Position numbers and translations under genes: made by a program
Notes under the pieces: generated by a model
What the model was told of the DNA's origin: nothing
The model's database searches: none
What the model saw: the letters and a program-made list of their open reading frames with translations, nothing else
Assembly (NCBI GenBank): GCA_025331125.1
Contig: JAOALB010000161.1
Coordinates: 52,671 to 116,670 of the forward strand
DNA length: 64,000 nt
Direction of reading: 5' to 3'
From: Mycogone perniciosa
Lineage: Eukaryota; Ascomycota; Sordariomycetes; Hypocreales; Hypocreaceae
Part shown: in pieces, positions 55,998-64,000 of the stretch
How the letters are laid out: the number at the start of each line of letters is the position of its first letter
Numbering within the stretch: the stretch's first letter is position 1

Positions 55998-57554
55998 CAG
56001 ACCAATGCCCTTGCTACCTTGATCCTACCTTGGCCAAGATGTCGATAGAATCTTATAATAAGTGCCGCTTAAAACATATCGTAACTTATATGCTCTGTGT
56101 AAGGCGTTGCTCGTCGAGAGCTGGCGTGCGCCTATTCCAACAATCATATTAGAGTATGAATTGCGCAAGATATACCGATGCTACCAAGAGTTTAAGGCAG
56201 ACGCTTCATTGAGTTGTAAAAAGAAGAGACCAGCTGACCGTCTCTGTCATACATCTTTCTGTCTTGTCCATCTCCTCCGGCATTAAGAATTGAAGGTTTT
56301 CCCTGAAAGTATGTTCAGGCTTCACAACCAAGTGACCAACCACCCTTATTTCTTTTGGGTAATCTTAGTTGTGCTAGTTGGTTTGTTTGTAGCGATACTG
56401 TGCGATTTTTGCGTAGAATTGTCCGCAGCCTTGTAGTCGCCCATTTTCTCGGCACCACCGTGATCTTGTAGAGGTAGCCATTAGAATTAGAACCTCTCAG
56501 TACAATGGTGAGTCTTACCATGGATCTCTCCGTTCTCAATCCACTGTCCCCTGACAGTTTCTGACGGTTTACGGCATTCTTTTTGGGACCATATCGAGCC
56601 CCAAGCCTGCATCTCCTCAAGACTCGTGTACATCGAATCCAGCAAAAAGAATCTGCTGATTCTAAGACTGTAGTTTGTTATTTATTAAAAATGACGGCTT
56701 ACCGAGACGCCTGACTATCGATCTTAAGTAGACAATCTTTGGAATGTTGATTAGGCTCAAATATACAATTTAAGGATATAATGCTCTGCCGTCACAACTA
56801 AACTCTGCATGGCTTCCTCTGCTTGCTTCCGCTTCAGGATAATCGCAGGATACTAACTCAAAAATTGAGACTCGGAAATTTCATGTTCTATCCAAGCGAC
56901 CCAAGTCGTATAACTGGCGGTGTATCTTACTGGTTACCACGCCGGATGAATAGAGATATTTTGATGGCAAGACTGTGGAAAATAAAAGTGGGCTTTGTTG
57001 GAGACGGCATGGATAAGCCGAGGAACCCACACCTGGCATGAGTACGGTGCACGCTCCGTCCGAAGCTGCTGAAAATACCTTGTGGGGCCAACTCCGCCGG
57101 GCTATAGACTCTGCCAATCCCCCCTCTCCAATTAAGCCACCACTCGTTTCCCCTGAACTTGGTCACCCTACTGCCAAGGCTTATGCCTTTGCAGACTCAG
57201 CAAAACGAAAATAAGAGGTGGAGCTAATGGTAAAGAAGATGAAACATGTTTATGGTAAGGAAGGACTAAAACACAACGCTCCAATATCCAATCCCTTTAA
57301 AAGACTAGCATAAGAGATGGCATCTGAGAGTGAACAAGTGAGAACGAAGCTCGTGAATGCACCAGAGCGATGATTCCAACGCTAGCAACTGGATTCCTGA
57401 GAATATCGAGATGCCACTACCAGAGGGTAGATACGTTGCATATCGACAGTCAAGGAATAAAGACACACCATAGGTCTAAGCGATAAGAAATAATTACCAG
57501 AGAAGGGCATTTAGGATTTCACTTCCTTCCTAAAACACGCAATCTGATGGCTAG
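55998..57554. other. Intergenic, nothing recognised
   Basis: Short frames only; none carries a motif or splice structure. Mildly AT-rich in 56640-56760. Confidence 0.4.
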
Positions 57555-58491
57555 TTAGTGACAACAACCCATAATTCCATAAAGGAGATATACATACGCT
57601 TTCACAGGCACATCCGCAGTTGTCAACTCATGCCTCATCTGAAAGGCATCCATGAAGTCGCTTGGTGACCACTCTGGGCAATGACATGTCTGGTCAATAA
57701 GCCCTTTAATATTCAGGTGTCGCAGGTATGCCTTTTCAGCTTCTTGAAATAATGGGTCAAGTCTTTCAGTAATGTCAATAAAGCCTGCCCTTTTCATCAT
57801 GGACGATCCCTTGTGACGTTCAAAGCGCTCCTTTGCCCACTCAGACCAATGGTTATGCTGTTTCAGCGGTTGAAATTCAATTTGTATGTATTCGAGCTGT
57901 CCTCCCGACTTAAGGCAGCGATATGCTTCCTCGAATAGATGCAACGGACATGGACCCCACGGGAAGAATCGCACTTGTATATAATCGAAGGCTGGGCCCT
58001 GGAAAGGCCATGGGGTACGAGCATCGTGTGACTCTTCCACATCAAAGCGTTCTATGATGGCAAGATTGCTGGACATGACGGCATAAATTGCCCAGTCGCA
58101 TGGCATTGTTTGAGTAACCTGGCTTGTATATGTAGATAAAGCTTGTCTCCTAATATAAAGGTAAGTAATTGTTATTAATAAATAAAAAATAGGCTCACAT
58201 CACTTGTAACGAGGCTCCTTCCTTGGTGAAAGGCGAAAGTAAATCATCGTCATCGAATGGATCCTCGCCATCGATGTAGGGGCTCGCCTCAAAATCAGCA
58301 CTTGGAGGAGGCGACACCGGGTTGGACGTTTTTGACTCCGGGTTTGATTCCAGCTCTAGCAAGTCCTGGCTCAAGAAAGTTGGAGCGGTTGGATTGGGGT
58401 TATCGCGAAGAGTTAAGTTTTTAACGCCTATCTCTTCAGAATCTACTTGAGATTCCGAATATTGGAGACCGTCTGTCTGCGCCGAATCCAT
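57555..58491 (-). CDS. LaeA-like methyltransferase lacking SAM-binding motif I
   Basis: Exons 58491-58199 and 58149-57555, 49-nt intron, 295 aa, in frame. Residues 1-97 are the acidic, disordered leader usual for fungal methyltransferases of this type (DGEDPFDDDDLLSPF). The body starts immediately at a stretch corresponding to the post-motif-I part (IIERFDVEE; PAFDYIQVRFFPWGP), then motif III (YRCLKSGGQLEYIQIEFQP). The C-terminal helices and closing strand follow (AGFIDITERLDP; VPVKAYVYLLYGIMG). The usual DxGTGTGxWA loop and about 80 residues around it are absent between the two halves, at the position of the intron. Without motif I, SAM binding is unlikely. Splice sites and frame are clean, so it may be expressed. 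Could be a pseudogene after internal deletion. Confidence 0.75.
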
Positions 58492-59349
58492 TGAATTGAA
58501 TGCCGGAGTGTTGGATGGCCTACGTAGACCATGTAGGCAAACTATGGCATTTATTAATGGACGCGGACCACGATCATCAATAAAAAAGGCGTCCTTGGTC
58601 CCCTATCCGGGTTAAAGCTGGTTTCAGATGGAGCCAGACCTGCAGGGATTGAATTGACGCAGAGATCCCACATCAACGCTGGTTGGTGCTGGAGAGGGCG
58701 GCGTGTCCATGAAAGCGTTAAGAGACATAGGAGCTCAGACTCTACATCTCTGACCGAGGGACCAGTGGTTCGTACATGGAACCGTACTGGGACCAACTAC
58801 GGGTCCTTTAGGCCTATTGGTAAATCGGAAGGAATCCTCTGGGCATATCTTTCGTGGTGCTACGCCGGCTTGCCGGAAGCCACAACCAGTCTCGCACATT
58901 TCCCCTGTTAACGCACATAGGCACTAGACTCGAATTGGGCGCAAGCAGTTGTCTCAGCCACACCGACGCACAGCTGGTCATGCACTCATTCGAGTGGAGC
59001 ACAGTGTGCTAAAACCCTCCAGAAACACTTTGCTAGTATGTACTACTGAGTAATCGGAACACCATCCGATCGTCCGTGGCATAATACCCCTCCCTCTCTA
59101 AATTTGGATCTCCTTCAAACGCAAAAGTAGGAGTCAAAATGCTTCCTAAATGTATGGCTTACTGTAAGAGGAGAGGAGAGGCATGCCATATCAACAAAAT
59201 TAACTCGGACGTATATAGCTCTCAAACAACAATTGGATTTATGCGTACGGTGGCTGCGGCACCTTATCCCCAAATCCCAAGTATTCAATATTTTAACAAC
59301 CCTAGACCGCATTCCTGATGATAGTAGGGAAGTATGTTATTTGCCGTTT
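58492..59349. other. Intergenic
   Basis: Upstream of the methyltransferase-like gene. A minus-strand frame at 58796-58554 has a GLAPSETSFNPDRGPRTP stretch but no start or splice logic. Nothing called. Confidence 0.35.
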
Positions 59350-59970
59350 TCATAGCAACGTAATTCCAAGGACCTGAGCAATAAGAACTCCCATACTAAA
59401 GCCAACAGACGCTACCCCGATAAGACTCGAGAATTTTAAGAATGGGTCCATGCGTTGGGAAATCCCCCTCCTGTTTTCCTCAACATATTTGAGGATTGCC
59501 TGTTCATCTTCCTCCGCCAGATCAATCCGCTGAGGCTTTGGTCCCAGCGCCTTCTTCAAGGTATCTGCATCGCCGCCGTGTTCAGCGTATGTTTCGCAGT
59601 ATTTGGTAATCTCATCAGCCGTGGCATCTTGAAGACGAATTAGACCTACAATTTAACTTAGGTAAGGGAGTTTACCTTGAGCACGTGGTGTCCTCTGGGC
59701 GTTCTCGAAGGAAACGACTATATAACGGTTTTTTATGCTGAAAGATGTGAATGGTTTGTCTAGAATTTCCAGATCCACAAACATAATGATGGTAGTAGCC
59801 GGATTTTATGTGATGGAAAGGGATGGTCTTGCAATATTCTTGGTAAGAATGTCAAAAAGAGCATTGAGCAAGCAATATATACCTAAAGACCGAACGCCAC
59901 CTCGAAATTCATTATCATGTTGTGCTGACCCCAGCTCTATGGACAGCTGGGCCGCTGTTAGGCTTTCCAT
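59350..59970 (-). CDS. Small three-exon protein with a C-terminal membrane segment
   Basis: Exons 59970-59883, 59759-59676 and 59627-59350 (introns 123 and 48 nt) sum to 450 nt and give 149 aa. The phases agree at both junctions. The N-terminus is soluble (MESLTAAQLSIELGSAQHDN), the middle is acidic and helical (DATADEITKYCETYAEHGGD; EDEQAILKYVEENRRG). The end is one hydrophobic helix (SLIGVASVGFSMGVLIAQVL) finishing five residues from the stop, as in tail-anchored proteins. No family recognised. The first intron is longer than its neighbours' and is the weakest part of the model. Confidence 0.5.
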
Positions 59971-60505
59971 GATCTCATTTCACCGCTGATTGATGTCTTC
60001 TGTCGTCCCACTGCGTCGGCTACAATCAGGGTATATTGTCCGTATTGAGCGTAAATATATCCTCTCACCGATACTACAACGTCCATGTGACGCGACTAGA
60101 AGGTCTTCGACACATTCAGATATCGATTTTTTGACCCAGAAACTTTCATAGATAAAACCGAATTCTGCCAGTATTCTTAAGCTGTTAGGTCGAGTAGGAT
60201 TTCCATAACTCAACTACGAAGTACCGTACCTCAACCCATTCTACTGGTGAATGACTCAGCAACGTGAAACTTTTTACGCTACGATTGCTGAGTAAGAAGT
60301 GGTCGGCACACCGGATTTTGGTCTCACAATGAGTGAAAAAAAAACCCATCATGTGACAACCAGAGCTAGGTTCATCAGGCATCAACACCAACCCCGCCCA
60401 AGTTTGGGTTCTACAAAAAACTATCAGAGAAGAAATATAACGCGCGTTTCGGCCAGATCAGAAGCCACATTCACGAGCCAGACTCAAGAAAATTTTCCTT
60501 TCTCT
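59971..60505. other. Short divergent spacer
   Basis: Separates the minus-strand membrane protein gene and the weak plus-strand gene. No element identified. Confidence 0.3.
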
Positions 60506-61001
60506 ATGAATCAACCTATTCCGATGAGTGAAGGCAAGGAGCAGATTACTGTGGCAAATGTCGATGCCACGGAGCAGGCAGTTTTGCAGGATCTAACCAG
60601 CTGGTTAGCGGCAAATCCGAATGCAAAATGGCGAGCCAGCACCTTTTCCGACCGCATTGAACAATGTATAAGTAACTTGGATTATATTACACAACCGCTC
60701 AGTCCAAAAGTTTGTATTTTACCTCTTCCGTACAAGACCTGTCAGCTAATATATGTAGTACGTCAATTTTAGCTGGGTCGTTTGCAGAATGGAACTACCC
60801 AGCTTATACACCAGGCAGGCAGGAGTGTGGATGCCAATTCTTGGTTATGATGGATGTAAGATTGATGATGAGGAATTTTCGTACGAGCTGGTAAAGGGCA
60901 AGAAGTACCAAATGCTTAGCCCTACTAGGCGGGTTACGTTGAGAATTAAGGAGGGTGAAGTGTTGTACCTACTATGGCTTCTTAAAACCAAGTTGGACTG
61001 A
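60506..61001 (+). CDS. Possible small two-exon gene
   Basis: ATG at 60506 opens a helical 68-residue frame (VDATEQAVLQDLTSWLAANP; FSDRIEQCISNLDYITQ), then a GTTTGT..TTTTAG intron-like block (60710-60772). In phase 0 the second exon adds 25 residues (LGRLQNGTTQLIHQAGRSVD) and stops at about 60850. The longer, better-looking frame to 61001 (GKKYQMLSPTRRVTLRIKEG) would need a different junction. Either the model or the gene is broken. No family recognised. Confidence 0.35.
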
Positions 61002-61034
61002 CTTTGATAATGATACACTACATTATGCCGTACG

Positions 61035-62696
61035 TTATACTAATGCTTGACCGGTCGTACCCGGCATGTTGCCGTTGATATCGAATGAGCATCCAGGGAT
61101 GTCCATCATGGCCAGGATCCCCCCCTCACTTGCTAAAAATGCACTATCCACACGAAAGCTCTCGTCAGAGTTCACAATGCCCTCAAAGCTTTCAAAGAAG
61201 GGGGGGTTATGGAAGTTGGTGGAAGTAAATTCGTTGACGAAGGAAGGGGGCTCATGGAAGTTGGTGGAAGTAAATTCATTGACAAAGAACGGTGGGCGAT
61301 CAAAGTGAGCAGAGCTGAATTCGTTAGGATCGAATGACTCGCTAGCAGCCTGTGCTAGGGTGTCAAGGCCTGAACAGTTCTTTCCATTTCCAAGAGCTGG
61401 GGCATTGTCAGAAACGGCTCCCCTCGTATCCTCTGTCGAGTATTGTCGTGAATCTGGTGTTCGTGTTGGATTTTCGGGAGAAGGGCTGACCCTGCTTGCA
61501 ACAGCAGCAATAGCTTCGTTTGGCCGCGTTGCTCGATGGCGTTTGCGCCTTGGTCTCGCATTATCCTGCAGCTCGGTACTGGTGGCGTCGGCTTTTCGTT
61601 TACCTGGTTCATAGATAATATGAACATTAAGCTGAACCCATTCATGATATTTTTCAAGAATTGCTTTTGCCGTTGAGCCTGCCTCATACTTGGTCGACCA
61701 GTTGCTCGCTTCCATCTTCCCAAGATGTTGGTCAAATAAGTCATCATAGTGGGAACGACTCTTATGACTTTTATCCCAACTTGTCATCATATTAGTTTGA
61801 ATAAACAGGTAGAGGATACTGATCTCTTACATTTCGTCCGGAATATCATTGCAGAGCAGAGGGCCGAAATCAATCTCTTCGCTGTTAGACCGAAGCTTCC
61901 GGCAAAATTCTACTCGTTTTCGGCCACCACAGATGATGTCAAGGTAAGTTGGTAGACGTTCAGATAATATGACGGCCTCTTGCATTCCTGCCTCTTTCAT
62001 AAACTTCATCACGCTGCGCTGAGTAATGCGATTCGCGGAAAGTGGCTGAGAACGTTCAAAACTCTGAAACACGATGACGCTAATGAACCTGTATTGGAGT
62101 TTCTGTCGCTGAGCTTCAGACTTGTTGCTAGCGGCATGTTCAAGCAGTGCCCGGAGCTTTCCAAGGGTGCCTTCTTGATTTAAGAAGTGATGATGAGTAC
62201 GTGAGTCTTCCCAGAATGATGCGGGGTTTTCCCGCCATTTTGAGATATCTTTGCAAGTTTCCGATATTTTCTGACGTTGAATTACCTCGTAGACTTCATT
62301 AGGATCGTCTTCAGTAGTTTCAGGTGACTCATTATTGACGGCTTCTTCGTTGGCAGGCTCAGGCGACTCATCATTGACGGCTTCTTCGTTGGCAGGTTCG
62401 GGCGACTCAGTGTTGGCTGCTTCTTCATTGGCAGGCTCAGGTGACTGATTATCGACTCCTCCAGGATCATCGATACGGTTACTGCCATTATTGCTGCCGT
62501 TGGAATCTCTGGTGAGGTCGGCATCGTAATTTGTAGTAGCCTTGACCACAAATAGAGATGTGTGAGGAACGAATAATTGTCGAAAAAACCGACAAACATC
62601 ACCATTCTGCGTTAAAAGTGTGCCAAGGCGACAGTTTGGAGGATACCGCTTTAAAAAGCGGATGATACTGTCTAACGTATCGTCTTGATGCTCCAT
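61035..62696 (-). CDS. Uncharacterised protein, member B of a local two-gene family
   Basis: Exons 62696-61831 and 61779-61035, 51-nt intron, 536 aa, in frame. First ATG at 62696 (MEHQDDTLDSIIRFLKRYPP). N-terminal helical segment 1-50, then an acidic linker with 13-residue repeats (SPEPANEEAVNDE, three copies plus a partial). A globular part at about 155-285 starts DISKWRENPASFWEDSRTHH and ends IDFGPLLCNDIPDE at the intron. Then come a helix and a basic patch (GKRKADATS; RPRRKRHRATR) that could be nuclear, and a tail with 15-residue repeats (VNEFTSTNFHEPPSF). The order of parts and the intron position match member A at 46-48 kb, though identity is low. Function unknown. A 79-bp palindrome lies about 170 bp upstream of the start. 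Confidence 0.7.
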
Positions 62697-62863
62697 GCTT
62701 AGTATGGCTATGCAGTTCAAGCAGTCTGCCACGTAGTAGAGGTATGAAGAAAAACTGAAGGTGGAAGGAACAGTAACTTGGAAAGGCAGACGAAAACTCG
62801 TGCTCGCACACTACATGTCATCAAGGTGGAGACAACTAAATGAGCAAGGATGACTGAAACGAG

Positions 62864-62942
62864 ACCCATGGCGCTATACCTAAAGAGATTTTAAACGAGC
62901 AGACTGCTCTTTTAAAATCTCTTTCGGTATAGCGCCATGGGT
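62864..62942. repeat. 79-bp near-perfect palindrome
   Basis: Two 39-bp arms around a single central A at 62903. The left arm starts ACCCATGGCGCTATACC and the right arm ends GGTATAGCGCCATGGGT. Only two mismatched positions are seen when one arm is reversed. It lies between the start of the minus-strand gene (62696) and the plus-strand membrane protein gene (63127), so in a shared promoter. Confidence 0.9.
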
Positions 62943-63126
62943 TCCTGTTTACGCCATCGCATGCCCAACAAGCAAGATGAGTTCTGGTATGCGCTCTATC
63001 AATGGATGTACGCTGGAGGATGTGTTTGCACTGTAACTGTCAGATTCGATCATCTGATGATTTCCCAATCTGCCAGTGCCTAACAACCTGGGCATTCTTG
63101 CGAGTTGGTGAAACTGGAGAAACTGC

Positions 63127-63591
63127 ATGGAATTAAATGGCCATAAGTACAAATGGCATTGCCGACCCTACAGTAAGTCATCCTGGCCGCCTTTTTCTTT
63201 GCCCAATTTAGAGATTATTGGTTGCCTTATTTTCACACCGAAACTCACATCCTACTGGTTACAGACTCACCGCTACATTGCCATGCATCACGAACTCGGT
63301 TGGGGTGAGATCCTCGAGGCAGGAATCACATTCCCTCACGTTACCGGTTGTACCATTGTATATGCCTTCTGGAAATTCAAACTCAAGTCACGGCGGCGTC
63401 AGGGCACTGCCCATGGAAATCGAGGAGTGATTCTTGGCTCTTTTATTTTCCTCCCTGTTGCACTCATATTCGGGATACTTTTTTTGGCCGTCAAGATAGG
63501 GTCTCTTCCGAGTCTTTTGGAGTATCCTTTCTTTACCGTCTGGCGCAGTTTAACGCTGCTTTCTATCACCACCATTGAAGTAGGCTGTTAG
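63127..63591 (+). CDS. Multi-pass membrane protein, 5' part
   Basis: 154 codons from the ATG at 63127, with hydrophobic stretches HVTGCTIVYAFWK, GVILGSFIFLPVALIFGILF and FTVWRSLTLLSITTI separated by a basic loop (KFKLKSRRRQGT). It stops at a TAG at 63589-63591, where a second, hydrophobic frame opens; both probably belong to one gene. A GTAAGT at 63174 may start an intron that I have not included. No family recognised. Confidence 0.45.
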   Translation: MELNGHKYKWHCRPYSKSSWPPFSLPNLEIIGCLIFTPKLTSYWLQTHRYIAMHHELGWGEILEAGITFPHVTGCTIVYAFWKFKLKSRRRQGTAHGNRGVILGSFIFLPVALIFGILFLAVKIGSLPSLLEYPFFTVWRSLTLLSITTIEVGC

Positions 63592-64000
63592 ATGTGCAAT
63601 TAAAAGTCACCGGTGCTAATCCGGCACAGATTACGGAGCTCCTGTTCCCTCTCAGCGAGGCCTGTTTTGCCGAGAAGAAGCTTTATTTTATCAGTGCTGC
63701 GGTAGCTGCACTCCTCATCCTTATTATACTAGTGTTCTGCCAAATTCAACAATCACATATTCAGCGATTATGGGCAGTGCCGGGAATATGTCATCTAATT
63801 GCATCCATACTGGTTCTCGCCATTAGGAATAGAATGCCATTGCCACAACAGCTTGCAGTGAGATCGAACCTGCTAGCTCGTGGAGTAGTCTACATTTTGG
63901 CATTCACAGTCTCATGTTTGCTCCTGATACTCTCCGAGCTTGGCAAGATTCAGCAGCAGTTTGGTGGTCAGTGTGGCCTATGTGTGGTTATCGTGGCGTC
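63575..64000 (+). CDS. Multi-pass membrane protein, continuation, runs off the window
   Basis: Open frame from about 63575 to the window end, in a different frame from 63127-63591. It begins LLDVQLKVTGANPAQITELL and carries at least three membrane helices (FISAAVAALLILIILVF; IASILVLAI; VVYILAFTVSCLLLILS). The 27 nt between the two frames is too short for a normal intron, so a frameshift or a longer unseen intron joins them. Partial at 3' end. Confidence 0.4.

Noticed and set aside
63840..63900. Possible tRNA B-box on the minus strand (GGTTCGAT)
   Set aside because: No A-box or acceptor-stem pairing nearby, and it lies inside a hydrophobic coding frame. No tRNA or rRNA gene was found in the window.
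1..64000. Secondary-metabolite gene cluster, CRISPR array or bacterial operon
   Set aside because: No polyketide synthase, peptide synthetase, terpene cyclase or P450 was seen; the gene structure is eukaryotic, and the tandem repeats are minisatellites without CRISPR spacing.

Overview
The window is from a filamentous ascomycete, most likely Eurotiales (Aspergillus/Penicillium relatives). The evidence is many short introns of about 48-72 nt with fungal donor, branch and acceptor signals, several fungus-specific gene families (Zn2Cys6 regulator, DUF3295, BAH-PHD, LaeA-like methyltransferase, Fot1/pogo transposase, Tad-like LINE), and the dispersed palindrome TACGGAGTACTCCGTA. Gene density is low: about 20 genes or gene remnants in 64 kb. 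Many of those that can be recognised are truncated, frame-broken or interrupted. Together with the transposon pieces and dispersed repeats, this suggests an accessory or subtelomere-like region rather than core chromosome.

Layout. 0-3.9 kb: no confident gene. 3.9-6.1 kb (-): EST1/SMG-type protein with a C2H2 leader in a different frame. 7.7-8.2 kb (-): small orphan. 10.0-13.6 kb (+): complete SPX-ankyrin-GDPD gene (GDE1 type), including an apparent 4-nt micro-exon. 14.1-14.4 kb: 32-bp minisatellite inside a dispersed element. 15.1-16.3 kb (+): conserved-looking coiled-coil protein. 17.2-17.9 kb (-): DUF3295 C-terminal piece. 19.4-20.0 kb (+): F-box/cysteine-rich protein. 21.3-23.2 kb (-): six-finger C2H2 protein. 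24.3-25.5 kb (+): two-finger C2H2 regulator, apparently cut short. 27.2-28.6 kb (-): five-exon BAH-PHD chromatin reader. 31.1-32.7 kb (-): decayed C2H2 gene. 33.7-35.6 kb (+): 5'-truncated LINE with target-site duplication. 36.5 kb: cation-exchanger relic. 37.1-40.7 kb (-): six-exon Zn2Cys6 regulator interrupted by one in-frame TAG. 42.1-42.3 kb: second minisatellite locus, inverted. 42.8-43.9 kb (+): orphan. 46.0-47.9 kb (+) and 61.0-62.7 kb (-): two members of an apparently undescribed protein family. 48.1-48.8 kb (-): small ORFs. 49.1-53.4 kb: transposon cluster (Fot1/pogo transposase running into a LINE ORF1 fragment) flanked by diverged direct repeats. 55.7 kb (-): tiny two-exon gene. 57.6-58.5 kb (-): methyltransferase without SAM motif I. 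59.4-60.0 kb (-): three-exon small membrane protein. 60.5-61.0 kb (+): weak gene. 62.86-62.94 kb: near-perfect 79-bp palindrome. 63.1 kb to the end (+): multi-pass membrane protein, frame-broken and running off the window.

No metabolic cluster or operon-like unit is evident. The common thread is regulation: five DNA-binding proteins, a chromatin reader, an F-box protein, an EST1-like protein and a LaeA-like methyltransferase. About half of these lack the domain or frame that would make them ordinary. Exon models were built by hand; for the genes where exon sums are given, the introns restore a single frame and the total is divisible by three. Family names come from motif recognition, not from a database search.
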